Origin: Paenibacillus sp. J23TS9 | Lineage (GTDB): Bacteria > Bacillota > Bacilli > Paenibacillales > Paenibacillaceae | Direction: 5' to 3' | DNA: 64,000 bases | NCBI RefSeq assembly: GCF_018403225.1 | Contig: NZ_BOSG01000001.1 | Location: 2,418,001-2,482,000 of the forward strand | Notes under the pieces: generated by a model | Told to the model about the DNA's origin: nothing | Seen by the model: the letters and a program-made list of their open reading frames with translations, nothing else | Database searches by the model: none | Shown: positions 1-10,000 of the stretch, piece after piece | Numbering within the stretch: the first letter of the stretch is position 1 | Layout of the letters: each line of letters opens with the position of its first letter | Program-made: the position numbers and the translations under genes

Positions 1-2286
1 TTCCGTTGCACTGAAACCATTCGCACGTTTAAAAGCTCTGCTGAACGTATTCAGGGACAAGTAGCCTGTAAGTCCCGCAATTTCACTCACAGGTCTGCCG
101 CTATGGGCAAGCAGTCGTTTGGCCTCCTCCATGCGGACATTCTCCAAATAGTCTGAAAAGTTCATGCCCGTTTGTTCTTTGAAGAAAAATGACACATATG
201 CTTCGGAAGTCCGAGCTTCCTGCGCAAGCACCGCAAGACTAAGATCCGGCTCCGGATAATGACGGTCAATATATTCGATCAGCTTGCCTGCCAGAGAATC
301 ATTATGACTTCGTTTGCGGTCCTCATACTTCTGACAGAGCTGCAGCAATGTCTGAAACAACATATGAATCGCTTCGGAAGGGGACAATGCCGGATCGGAA
401 GCCTTCAACACGACCTCCACTTCATGGGTTATCAGATCCTCACCCGAGCCGGAGGGTTCGCAGCATTTCATCAGCGTTCCGCACAGCTCTTGAGCAAGAA
501 GCCGTTCGACGACTGCCGGTACCTGATGTTCTCCCCCATTTTTATCCCTGATTTGTTCCATCAAGCGGGCGGTCTCCGGCTTGTTGCCCGATCTCACCAG
601 CTGAATCAATCGCTGTTCAACATCCGAAGGATAAAAATAAGCGGGAACGGGCACCTGCGCATCATTGTAAAATAATAATGGTTGCTGCTCGCTCCATGCA
701 GCATGAAGCAAGATGAATTCAGCTTCTCCAAATGCACGATAAATCTCCGTCAGTCTGGTTTGGCAGGTTCCGACAGCTAATAAAAGACCTGCATTGCTTG
801 CATCTTGTAATCTTCCATATAAATGGTGGACGAGCTGCTTTACCATGTCCATAAAATATTCGGAGGAATCCCCTTCACCATGGATCAGCAGAGCCAGCTT
901 GTTTTCGCCCAAATCATGAACCTGTACAAAGACTTGTTCTGCCGTACTGCTCGAAGAGATAACATCCCGGATGTTCAGCTTCACGATATCCAGCTCCATC
1001 AGCATTTCTTCATTGTACGGTGCATGATAGCCCCGAAGCCGGATAATCGCGGCAGTCAGATAAGTTCCGCAAAGCTCAACACGGGAATGCTCCATCGCCG
1101 CCTCAACTTCCTCTTCTGATGTAAAACCGCCTTGTAGGAGGCGGTCGAAAAACACATTTCTCAGCAGCGGAACCTGGGCTTCAAGCCGGCTGTTCAGCGC
1201 ATCATGGCTCTCCACCAAGGCGGATACCGAACTCCTGATATCATCCATCAGATTGCCGAGCGGACGTTTCTCTTTCCCCCCAGGCTTCAGTGGCAGCAGC
1301 TGGAGCAGCTTAAACACAGGGCGGCTGCTGCGGTAAGCCAGAAAACCAGCTACCAGGAGCCCTGCGATAAGCGCCAGAAGGAATACGGTTAATGTAAGTT
1401 CCTTGATGTAATTGGCCTTTTCCAGGACAACCGTTTCCGGTTGGGCAGATACGTAGGTCCAGCCGTTATAACTGGAAGTCGTTTGTGTAATTAGCATCTT
1501 TTTCCCGTTCCACTGAATTTGCGAAAACCCCTCTCGGACAGGAAGCGCTTTCAAATCTATGGACTGTCCCTCCAGTCCCGTGTGACTGATGAGGTTTCCA
1601 TTCTGGTCAGCGACATAAGCGAATCCGCCCTGCTCCGAATCTATATGCTGAAGCATCTCCTGGATCTGACGGTTGTTAATGAGCACGGTAATGACTCCGC
1701 CGCTGTCTCTTGTTCCAAACGACTGCATATAACTGACGACCGAATATGCCTTTCCTTCGTATATCACGGGCATACCGGGTTTATAGGTTTTATAATAATA
1801 TTGATTAAAAAGCTGAGCGTACCATTCATCATAGGACATGTTGTCGTAACGAAGCTGGAGGCTGTAAAATTGCTGTGCGTTATACACCTTGCGCGGAGAA
1901 ATAAACATGCCGCTGCTCTTATAGGCGATATAATAATCCACGATAAAATGGTTCGACATCCGGTAATCAAACAAGCTTTGCTCCAGATCCCATAATCGAT
2001 ATGGATTAGTGTTCTGAAAAGGGGCTTTGACGAATTGAAAGGACTGGATTTTGGACTCACTGGACATTTGCTCGGCAATGGTCTCCACTTCCGCAAAACG
2101 CCGGTCCAGCGCCTCCCGGATTTGTCCGAGCGCTGCCGCATTGCTTTTCTTCGTTTCACTCTCCACCAGAGCCGAGGTTTTATGATAAGCAAACCATCCA
2201 ACAAGCAAGGAACCCAGCAGAATAAGCGCATAAGGTATAAAAAAACGGAAAATCAGTGTAGCACGTTCACCGGAAGCTGTCCTCAA
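1..2286 (-). CDS. AraC-family regulator with membrane-anchored Cache-like sensor domain (3' end cut by window)
   Basis: A 762-codon reading frame runs off the left edge; only the last residues of the DNA-binding domain are missing. Order: transmembrane helix near residues 12-32, an extracytoplasmic region of about 250 residues that looks like a double Cache sensor, a second helix near 297-317, a cytoplasmic linker, and a C-terminal AraC/HTH_18 domain from about residue 668 ending in GYLSLNTFSRAFKRANGFSA, a typical second recognition helix. Such one-component regulators in Paenibacillus commonly control sugar uptake and polysaccharide-degradation genes; the target here lies outside the window or is unknown. 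Start: TTG at 2286 behind a GGGTGGGA ribosome site; no ATG or GTG fits better. Confidence 0.88.
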   Translation of the reverse strand, partial: MRTASGERATLIFRFFIPYALILLGSLLVGWFAYHKTSALVESETKKSNAAALGQIREALDRRFAEVETIAEQMSSESKIQSFQFVKAPFQNTNPYRLWDLEQSLFDYRMSNHFIVDYYIAYKSSGMFISPRKVYNAQQFYSLQLRYDNMSYDEWYAQLFNQYYYKTYKPGMPVIYEGKAYSVVSYMQSFGTRDSGGVITVLINNRQIQEMLQHIDSEQGGFAYVADQNGNLISHTGLEGQSIDLKALPVREGFSQIQWNGKKMLITQTTSSYNGWTYVSAQPETVVLEKANYIKELTLTVFLLALIAGLLVAGFLAYRSSRPVFKLLQLLPLKPGGKEKRPLGNLMDDIRSSVSALVESHDALNSRLEAQVPLLRNVFFDRLLQGGFTSEEEVEAAMEHSRVELCGTYLTAAIIRLRGYHAPYNEEMLMELDIVKLNIRDVISSSSTAEQVFVQVHDLGENKLALLIHGEGDSSEYFMDMVKQLVHHLYGRLQDASNAGLLLAVGTCQTRLTEIYRAFGEAEFILLHAAWSEQQPLLFYNDAQVPVPAYFYPSDVEQRLIQLVRSGNKPETARLMEQIRDKNGGEHQVPAVVERLLAQELCGTLMKCCEPSGSGEDLITHEVEVVLKASDPALSPSEAIHMLFQTLLQLCQKYEDRKRSHNDSLAGKLIEYIDRHYPEPDLSLAVLAQEARTSEAYVSFFFKEQTGMNFSDYLENVRMEEAKRLLAHSGRPVSEIAGLTGYLSLNTFSRAFKRANGFSATE

Positions 2287-2410
2287 AACAAATCCCACCC
2301 TTTGCCATCGTTTGCAATATTAATCCCAATATAGCAGAGATGTGAACCAGCGTCTTTACATCTGTAGTCACATCCACAAAAACCCCCACAAACTTAATAC
2401 ATTTTCAGTC

Positions 2411-2454
2411 AAAAAAAAGAAGCTGACCAGATTTCATTATCCAGCGCAGCTTCT
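2411..2454 (-). terminator. Intrinsic terminator after the histidine phosphatase gene
   Basis: AGAAGCTG (2418-2425) pairs with CAGCTTCT (2447-2454). Read on the minus strand the hairpin is followed by eight T residues. It ends transcription of the histidine phosphatase/APH pair just before the AraC promoter region. Confidence 0.8.
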
Positions 2455-2465
2455 ATTATCAAATT

Positions 2466-3041
2466 TTATTCCGCCCAGCATCTCGTAACCTGCTTTAATT
2501 CCTTATCTTCAAAAGCCAGTTTATACACATCAGGCATGGATGTCGATCTCCAAAACTCAAAATCATACTCCCTGTTAAAATAATTCATGATCAACGTCAT
2601 GATATCTCCATGGGTGCCGATAGCTATTTTTTTACCGCGATGCTCTTCAAGAAGCTTCAATATGACCTGCGAACCTCGGTACTGCGCTTCTGAGCTCGAC
2701 TCTCCACCAGGAATCGTAAAATGAAAATCATCGTAAAGCTGCTTTTTGCAGCTGAAAAAATGACCCTCCGGTACATGAAAATCCTCGCCAGCAAGGGTTC
2801 TTTCCTTCAAGTCTTCAATAAGAATGATATCCCCGCCCGCTTCACGAGCCGATGGTTCCACGGTTTGAATAGCCCGTTGATATGGGCTCGAAAAAAAAGC
2901 GTCGATATCCTCCGTACGCAGGATATCTCTAACGAAGAGGGCATCCTTCATCCCTTTTTCGGAAAGTCCCCTGGCTTCTTCCATACCCGGTATGTACTTC
3001 GACTCCGCATGTCTCACCATATATATGACCGTTTGAATCAC
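2466..3041 (-). CDS. Histidine phosphatase family protein
   Basis: The RHG-type motif VRHAESKY near the N-terminus supplies the phosphorylated histidine, and the second conserved histidine is in GTHGDIMT. The 191-residue length fits small cytoplasmic phosphoglycerate-mutase-like phosphatases; the substrate cannot be read from sequence. I place the start at GTG 3041 because GAGGAGG lies 3044-3054 and the fold begins immediately after. GTG 3083, with AGGAGG at 3091-3096, is a credible alternative that would overlap the upstream phosphotransferase gene and couple translation. The upstream gene encodes an APH-like kinase, so a kinase and a phosphatase are co-transcribed. Confidence 0.85.
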   Translation of the reverse strand: MIQTVIYMVRHAESKYIPGMEEARGLSEKGMKDALFVRDILRTEDIDAFFSSPYQRAIQTVEPSAREAGGDIILIEDLKERTLAGEDFHVPEGHFFSCKKQLYDDFHFTIPGGESSSEAQYRGSQVILKLLEEHRGKKIAIGTHGDIMTLIMNYFNREYDFEFWRSTSMPDVYKLAFEDKELKQVTRCWAE

Positions 3042-3085
3042 GACTGCCTCCTCAGCGATCCGCGCTCCGTGTACGGCAATCACAT

Positions 3086-4030
3086 TCAAGCCTCCTGTCT
3101 CATGTTGTGATTGGTGTACCAGACCGGAACCATGTTTTCAAAATATTGATGATCCTCCAGCACCCTGTCGATTCTATCCATCATGTCACTTATTCCCTCC
3201 GGATGCACTCTGAGCGTCCAAGCAACCGAACCAACCAGGTTCATGGCCAAATAAAGCGAATACAGCTGCCAAAATATCTCGTCCGGCTCCTGCTGACCAT
3301 GATATCCATGGATCTGTCCGATGGCAAATGAAACACTCAAATCGCTCGAGAAAAAGCTGATTTTCAAAAAGTCATGGATGGGATCCCCCCAATCGCACCG
3401 GTTAAAGTCAATCACACCCGACAAATGCCCCTCCTTGACAACCAGATTCGCCAGATGGAAATCATCATGCTGGAACCGGTTCGGCCGGTGCAGCATCCAA
3501 TGAAGATGCTCATCTATAAACGCGAAAAGCTTGGTGTCCTCCTTAATTCGAACCCCACAGCTGCGGTACTGATCCGTATTGCGGTGATATTTTCTGACCT
3601 GCCTTTCGTACCAGGATGGAATGAATTCAGGCGCATGATACTGATGTATTTTCAACAGCTCCGCTCCCGCTTCCAGCCCGATGGCATACTGTATTTCAGG
3701 TGAATAATCCGATATTCCAACAGCGGCTTCCTCACCTTCGATAAAGGTCAATATCATATATCCCAGTTCAATGTCATCCCATCGGCCAAGCTCCAAGGGT
3801 CTCGAACAATGAACCTGGTAATGCTGCATCCGTATCAAAGCTTCATACTCCACTCCTTTTTGCGGATACAGCTTGATGTCAAAGACTCGCAGCAGGTATT
3901 CTCGGCTTCCTTTTGTCACTATGAATTTTTGATCACCGGAAAACCCTTTGTCGATATGTATCATGGAATCGCTGCCTGCAAGCAGCGGGATCTGTTCCAT
4001 CCGCACTTGAATTTCGGTCATTTTCATCAT
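3086..4030 (-). CDS. APH-family phosphotransferase
   Basis: A 314-residue aminoglycoside-phosphotransferase/choline-kinase fold protein. The catalytic Brenner motif is QHDDFHLANLV (H-D-x-x-x-x-N) and the metal-binding IDF follows in GVIDFNRCDWGD. Related enzymes phosphorylate small hydroxylated molecules, including antibiotics and fructosamines; no specific substrate is indicated. It closely resembles the phosphotransferase at 40198-41124, sharing the DWGDP block and the FAxGQxxGY segment, so the two are paralogues. ATG 4030 follows an AAGGAGC ribosome site. It overlaps or abuts the histidine phosphatase gene, indicating one operon. Confidence 0.85.
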   Translation of the reverse strand: MMKMTEIQVRMEQIPLLAGSDSMIHIDKGFSGDQKFIVTKGSREYLLRVFDIKLYPQKGVEYEALIRMQHYQVHCSRPLELGRWDDIELGYMILTFIEGEEAAVGISDYSPEIQYAIGLEAGAELLKIHQYHAPEFIPSWYERQVRKYHRNTDQYRSCGVRIKEDTKLFAFIDEHLHWMLHRPNRFQHDDFHLANLVVKEGHLSGVIDFNRCDWGDPIHDFLKISFFSSDLSVSFAIGQIHGYHGQQEPDEIFWQLYSLYLAMNLVGSVAWTLRVHPEGISDMMDRIDRVLEDHQYFENMVPVWYTNHNMRQEA

Positions 4031-4061
4031 CCGTTTTGCCTGCTCCTTGCTTCATAGAATA

Positions 4062-4104
4062 TAAAGAACCACACACCGGAATTGCCTAGGCCGTGTTGTG
4101 GTTC
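4062..4104 (-). terminator. Terminator after RidA gene
   Basis: GAACCACA (4066-4073) pairs with TGTGGTTC (4097-4104), with further pairing inside the loop. On the minus strand it is followed by TTTATATT. It lies 30 bases past the RidA stop codon. Confidence 0.6.
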
Positions 4105-4134
4105 GATAAAAAGCATTGATTGTTGGTATAATGC

Positions 4135-4602
4135 TTACTCTTCCACTTCAAAAATCGAATCAATGATGATCGGCAGGTTATCTCTTACGGACACGGCTCC
4201 AAATACAGACCGCGCATGCTTTCCCCGCTCGCCAAAAACATCCATCATCAAATCCGAACAGCCATTTAATACCTTGTGATGCTCCTCATAAAAAGGCTGC
4301 GCATTCACAAAGCCTTGTATTTTCACCACTCGTTTCACTTTATCCAGTGTTCCGAGAGCAGATTTCACAACCGCCAAAATCTCAAGTCCGGTACTCCGGG
4401 CGAATTGATAGCCTTCCACGGTCGAAAAATCACTTCCCAGCTTTCCCTTCGGTTGACCTGAAGGGCCCTTTCCCGATACGAACATCAGTCCATTCACGAT
4501 CACGCAGTTGACGTATCTTGCGGCCGGGGAACTCGACCCCGGAAGAATAATTCCAAGCGATTCCAACCTGGATTCAATACTTTCTGATGTCATATTCAGC
4601 AC
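4135..4602 (-). CDS. RidA family protein (YjgF/YER057c/UK114)
   Basis: A 155-residue member of the RidA superfamily, seen from the core VNGLMFVSGKGP, the spaced LGTLDKVKRVVKIQGFVN and the closing HARSVFGAVSVRDNLPI. Canonical RidA deaminates reactive enamine/imine intermediates released by PLP enzymes and has an arginine in the C-terminal RxxVxxxxLP block; here R136 of HARSVFG occupies it. The longer N-terminus puts it in the 150-residue subfamily rather than the 125-residue RidA itself, so activity may differ. Transcribed alone, between a terminator and a divergent sensor kinase. Confidence 0.85.
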   Translation of the reverse strand: MLNMTSESIESRLESLGIILPGSSSPAARYVNCVIVNGLMFVSGKGPSGQPKGKLGSDFSTVEGYQFARSTGLEILAVVKSALGTLDKVKRVVKIQGFVNAQPFYEEHHKVLNGCSDLMMDVFGERGKHARSVFGAVSVRDNLPIIIDSIFEVEE

Positions 4603-4763
4603 TCCATTCCTATTATATTCCAGCAGATTTTTACACTTACTAAAGAATCAATGATCTACTATATTCGCCTGGATACCAATAAAATCCTGTCATGGAAAAG
4701 TCTTTAATCTCATGGAAAAGAACATACTTCCGTCGAAAACGCTAAAAATATTTGATTCTTCCA

Positions 4764-4793
4764 TTGAAGACCGTCCCTTATCATGATTATAAT
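4764..4793 (+). promoter_or_regulatory. Probable sigma-A promoter of the PAS sensor kinase
   Basis: TTGAAG (4764-4769) and TATAAT (4788-4793) are separated by 18 bases, about 47 bases upstream of the GTG start at 4840. The -10 is a perfect consensus; the -35 has four of six matches. Confidence 0.55.
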
Positions 4794-4839
4794 ATGGGTA
4801 CAATCCGACATAAAAATGGAATAAGAGAGGAGATTATCG

Positions 4840-6297
4840 GTGTTACGTGATCATGTCCAGAGTTATGATCCGACCTTTCAGCATGCTGCTCTTGGAATGG
4901 CTCTCATCTCGCTCAATGGAACCTTTCTAAAGGTTAATCCCGCATTATGTGATCTTTTGGGACATCCACGGCACGAACTCCATTCCATCCCTTCCCTGGA
5001 CATTACATATCATGATATGCTGACTGTCATTTCGGAATTCGGCAAGTCGCTCGAATCCAATCATCTTACATACGGAAAATTTGAACAGCAAGTACTACAT
5101 AGAGCAGGTCGACAACTGAATATGACCATTCATCTCACGATTATTTATGATGAGGACCCTTTTCCATCGCATTATTTGGTGCAATTTGAAGATCGCACCC
5201 TTTTAACCGAGACGGAGGGGCTGCTTCATTCAACTGAAGTTATTTTGCTGGATATCCAAAATTCGTATTATCAGCTTCTTGAGAAAATGCCGCTGGCCGT
5301 CTTGATCACCAAAAAAGGGATCATCCAATACGTCAATCCAGCAGCACTCCGGCTCGTTCATGCCAATGATAAAAGCGAAGTTCTCGGGATGTCTACCGAT
5401 TCAGTCGTCGATACTTCCTATCATCAAGCACTTTCTGACCGCAGAAAAAACTTTGTTACGCACCAGTCACTCCGAAGTATCAGCTATATGATCAACGCTT
5501 TGGATGGACAGCAAAAGTTTGTAGAAGGTTTTACGCTGATTATCAATTATGAAGGAGAGCCAGCCGCCGTTGGCGTTTTCAAAGATATTACGGATCAGCA
5601 GCAAAAAGAGGAATATATTATGCAATCCGAAAAGCTAAATATGGCCGGACAGCTTGCAGCAGGAATCGCACATGAAATCCGTAATCCGCTGACCTCCATT
5701 AATGGGTTTATGAAGCTGATGAGGTCATCAAAACGCAGTACCGAATCGTATTTCGATATTATTGAATCTGAACTCAAACGAATCGAGCTTATTGTCAATG
5801 AGCTGCTGGTTTTATCCAAACCACAGGGCAACCACATAAGCAAACCCGTGAATGTCCTGCCCATATTGGATCAGGTCATTACCTTAATGAGGGTTCAGGC
5901 TGCATTAAAAAATATCGAGATTACTTTTCATTGTCCGGACACTTCTCTATGGATTACCGGGGAAATGAATCAATTGAAACAGGTGTTTATCAATCTGCTT
6001 AAAAATGGTATGGATGCCATGGGCACAAGTGGGACGATTCACATAACAGCCGAATTCAGCGATCTCGAGGTGCTGATCAGTGTTCAGGATGAAGGCAGCG
6101 GTATGACTCCGGAGCAAATTCAAAAACTCGGACAGCCATTTTTCACAACCAAAGAAACGGGGACAGGTCTTGGATTTATGATCACACAAAATATTATTCA
6201 TAATCATGGCGGCTCCATTCAGATCGACAGCGTTCCGGATCATGGAACCACCTTCACCGTGAAACTGCCCAAGATAAACGAACCTGAAGACTTATGA
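4840..6297 (+). CDS. PAS-domain sensor histidine kinase (orphan, cytoplasmic)
   Basis: 485 residues without a membrane segment. Two PAS domains (about 14-120 and 145-250) precede HisKA with the phospho-accepting histidine near residue 278 in GIAHEIRNPLTSINGF, then an HATPase domain with NLLKNGMDAM, DEGSGM and the GTGLGF lid. There is no adjacent response regulator. This architecture matches the soluble sporulation kinases (KinA/KinE type) that feed the Spo0F-Spo0B-Spo0A phosphorelay, but that role is an inference. GTG start follows GAGAGGAG. Its stop overlaps the convergent histidine phosphatase gene by a few bases. Confidence 0.9.
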   Translation: MLRDHVQSYDPTFQHAALGMALISLNGTFLKVNPALCDLLGHPRHELHSIPSLDITYHDMLTVISEFGKSLESNHLTYGKFEQQVLHRAGRQLNMTIHLTIIYDEDPFPSHYLVQFEDRTLLTETEGLLHSTEVILLDIQNSYYQLLEKMPLAVLITKKGIIQYVNPAALRLVHANDKSEVLGMSTDSVVDTSYHQALSDRRKNFVTHQSLRSISYMINALDGQQKFVEGFTLIINYEGEPAAVGVFKDITDQQQKEEYIMQSEKLNMAGQLAAGIAHEIRNPLTSINGFMKLMRSSKRSTESYFDIIESELKRIELIVNELLVLSKPQGNHISKPVNVLPILDQVITLMRVQAALKNIEITFHCPDTSLWITGEMNQLKQVFINLLKNGMDAMGTSGTIHITAEFSDLEVLISVQDEGSGMTPEQIQKLGQPFFTTKETGTGLGFMITQNIIHNHGGSIQIDSVPDHGTTFTVKLPKINEPEDL

Positions 6298-6909
6298 CAG
6301 ATCGATTGGCGTTAAATGATCAACGGATGCAAAGCCTGCAATTTTATACTTTCCGCTTTCATAAATTAGTGTTGTTATAGAACACTCGGGAACCAGCTCG
6401 CTTTGTACGGCAACGAAATTAGGATGCCAAACTTCCAGTTGGTTCTCGGGGAATGTATTCACCAAAAAATCAGTTATTAAACCTCCATGAGTAACGATTA
6501 CGATATTACTTTGTAACGGGTGTTTCTTGGCTAATTCTGTTAATAAAGAGGATAAACGCTCACCTGCTGCCTTTGCTGAATCGCCAACGGGTGGTATATA
6601 TTCGGGTTCAAATGTAGACCGCTCCCACATGGCAACAAACTCCTCAAAAGTTTGCCCTGGAAGATCACCCCAATTAGCACGTTCCCGCAATCGACTATCC
6701 ATATTCATCGGTGATTTCGTCTCTAATGCAATATATTCAGCGGTTTCTTTCGCTCTTCGAAGTGGACTTGAAAGTATGATTGTTACAGGTAAATTACCAA
6801 AATATCTTGCTGTCGATTGTGCTTGTATGACCCCTTTTGTTGTGATTGGGACATCCCCAATTGCCCTTTCTTTTATAGCATGTCTTACAAGATAGAAAGT
6901 CGCGCTCAT
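6292..6909 (-). CDS. Histidine phosphatase family protein
   Basis: A 205-residue phosphoglycerate-mutase-like phosphatase with YLVRHAIKER at the N-terminus, SSPLRRAKETAEYIA after strand two, and VTHGGLITDF carrying the second catalytic histidine. It lacks the usual glycine of RHG (RHA), which is common among SixA/CobC-like relatives. Substrate unknown. The 3' end overlaps the convergent kinase gene, so no separate terminator exists there. It is only distantly similar to the histidine phosphatase at 2466-3041. Confidence 0.85.
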   Translation of the reverse strand: MSATFYLVRHAIKERAIGDVPITTKGVIQAQSTARYFGNLPVTIILSSPLRRAKETAEYIALETKSPMNMDSRLRERANWGDLPGQTFEEFVAMWERSTFEPEYIPPVGDSAKAAGERLSSLLTELAKKHPLQSNIVIVTHGGLITDFLVNTFPENQLEVWHPNFVAVQSELVPECSITTLIYESGKYKIAGFASVDHLTPIDLS

Positions 6910-7021
6910 ATTTCAGACCTCCCTACAATTGTGCCACTGTCATATTTTACATCATTCAATTATATAATAGCTCACTCTTGCACTCCATATTTTCTTGATT
7001 GTTAAATCCATCTTCCCTCAT

Positions 7022-7056
7022 GAAAAAGAGCCCTGGATAAGCCAGGGCTTTTTCAA
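7022..7056 (-). terminator. Terminator after the phosphoesterase-GH8 gene
   Basis: AGCCCTGG (7029-7036) pairs with CCAGGGCT (7042-7049), flanked by A and T runs on both sides. On the minus strand it sits just after the stop codon at 7064 and ends in CTTTTTC. Confidence 0.85.
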
Positions 7057-7063
7057 TCACATT

Positions 7064-10000
7064 TTATTGTGTCGTACCATCGGCCTTTGCGCTTGTCTTC
7101 ACGATTCTGATATTGCTCATCGGTGACAGATTGCCGGCCGCATCATAAGCAGCCACAAAATATGAATAGGATGTGTCTGGAGTCAAACCCGTATCTTTAA
7201 ACTGGAGGTCCTTCGTTTCAGTAATAACGGTATTATTCCGGTATACCTTGTAGCCTGCAACCCCCATGAGATCCGATGATGGTGTCCACTTCAACTGGAT
7301 AGACGTACCGGATACTGCTTCAGATTTCTCTAATGTCGGTTGAACCGGAGCTTGCGTATCTGTAAGGGTAGGTGACCACCAATTACCGGACACGACAATC
7401 ATACTCAGCAGCCGAAGCGTATTGCCGAAATATACATCTTCCTCTGTTGAAACAGCCGCATTATAATCCCATAAACGGTTTAGCCAGGATTGATTGGAGG
7501 AATCGAGCATCGCCCCAACCATCAATGGAGCAGTAAAGGACAGATCCGGATAATCCTCAAGCGGTGCAGAACCGTCCAGCTTATAGCCCGCAAGAATCTT
7601 CGAGGGATCATCCTTGGTTGTCTTACGAATCCAACCTGTCAGCGTATTCAGCTGTTCTTTTGCCCGCCCATCTCCTGTTATTAAAGCATCCGTCCCGATC
7701 CGCCATGGTGTGCGGGATGAATTATAGCTGTAATCTCCATCGGTTTCAGCTTCTAGAAACTCTGGATCAGCAGGAGCATAGCTTCCGTTCTTCTTCACCA
7801 CAAAATCAGGAAGCAAACCTGCTTTCGGACTGAACTTCGTGAAGAGTTCACGGCTTACCTCGTAGGTCTTGTCAATGACAAGCTCCCAATTGCGATCACC
7901 GGAAACCTGCATGAAATCCTTGAGGTGCTGCAGCATAAAATCAGAGGGACGCGTCGCACTGCCGTATTTTACATCGTTATCCTCTGCCCAGTCAGCCAGC
8001 TTTAATGTCCACTCGGTATGATTAACATCATTTTTCATAATGGCTTGAATCACTTTTTTGGCTTCTGCCAAATAATTAATCTTACCGCTGCTTCCCCATT
8101 GACTGTCCGCCAACAGCAGGGCGTATGCGATATCCATATCTCCGTCCGTCGCGGAATCCACCCCATCCACATCTACGATGTCCTTGCCAGTGTCACCCTG
8201 TTTCCAAGCCATGAGGTCCGGGTTGATGCTGCTAGGATGGGCTCTGAAATAGCGATACAGTCCGTCAAAATACGATTTGGCCTGAGGATCTTGACCTGCC
8301 ATGTATGCCGTAATCAGCATCCCATAACCATGTGCTTCAGAGACGGTAGTTGCATCATAATCTATATCGAGAGCATCATCATGCTCTTTTTCGAACCAGT
8401 CTCCATCGGCATACCACACATAATACTGTGACGGGTCCGATGACTTCAGATACGGATTCGACTTCAAATATTTTTTCTTCCATTCGTTATAGAGGCGGGT
8501 TACCGTCGCATCGATTTGAGTCTCACTCTGATGATTCGGTTTGATCGAACCAGCCGCGTAAGCCGTATGCTGCGGGAATGGCTTTACAGCTCCGCTGCCC
8601 AGGAAAGACGCTTTTGTCTTTGCAGCGATTACAGCCGTAGAACGTGATTCTGATCCGTTTGTGCCGAAAGCCTTGACCGTATATTGATACACGGTTTCCG
8701 GCTGTAACCCGATATCCTGGAAAGCGGTGCCTTCCGCTGTACCGGCCAAATGACCATCACGATATACATGGTAGCCTGCCGGCTGCAAACCGCTCGATGC
8801 GTTCCAGGACAAGTTGATCTGGAATGGAGTCATACCCTTGCCTTCCAGCTCCGATGGAGCAGATGGCGGTTCATTTCCTGAAGCAATGCTTTGGGTACCC
8901 ACCTCTACTTTATCCGAATTATCTCTTACACCAACGGCACGGATGACCAGATGGTACTGAATCGCAGGATCAAGATTGTCAATGGTGAGACTGTATTGAT
9001 CATTGCCCGATTGAACCGGTACATACTTGCTCCAGTATTTGCTGATTTTATCGTCCTTCTCATAAATACGGAAACCTCTGACCCGTTCTTTCCCGGATGA
9101 AGGTGCTTTCCATGTGACGATCGCTTTGCCGTCTTTCACCTCCACCGCGGCTTGCTCCACAGGTGCTGGTTTAGTGTCAGTCCGCTTAATACCGTAATGA
9201 TCATATACGCCAAGTCCGTCTTTACTATAACCAGCTTTGCCTTCATCCGCGACTGCTGCTGTCATGGCATCAAACTTCAATACCTGATCCGAGATGGAGA
9301 CATCGGTGAACATTTTCTTCTCAGGCTGCTCGTCAATGGCTGCAAAATAATCATCATACGGAACTGGCTTGCCGTCCGCACCGATGATCTCTTCCGGTTC
9401 ACCATCGGCGCCGGCTTTATACTGGTTGTTCTTGTAATAGAACTTGTTGCCAAGCGCATTGGACATGAGATAGACCGTTCCTTTAGGATCTATAACGTTA
9501 CCTTCCACGTCCTTTTGCAAATCCTTGGGATCAACCACTTTATCCCCATACATCTGGAACGATCTCATATACATATGGTCATGCGCTTCGAATACCATAT
9601 CGATGCCAAGCTCATCAAATAACGGAATCAAGTTCTTTTTATAGAATTGTATACGCTGATCTTCCCATTGGGCCGAATTATCTCCAGCTGCATATGGCGA
9701 CTTATGGAAGGTGACGAATTTCCACTTGGCATCGCTTTTTGCTACTGTATTACGCATCCAATCCACTTGATTCCAGAACTGCTCATGCTTGTCATCATCC
9801 CAATCTACTGAGCCGTCTTCCTTCAGCTTGCCGTCAAACTCCGAATTAAAGACCATGTACAGCGCATCCCCATATTCAAAAGAATACACGGACCCGTCGT
9901 GAGTCGCCTTGACCACGTTGCGCGGCAGGTTGAAATGATTATAGAAATTATTGTTGGGCGTCGTTTCATCTCCGTCCCAATCCGAGACCTCATGTCCGCC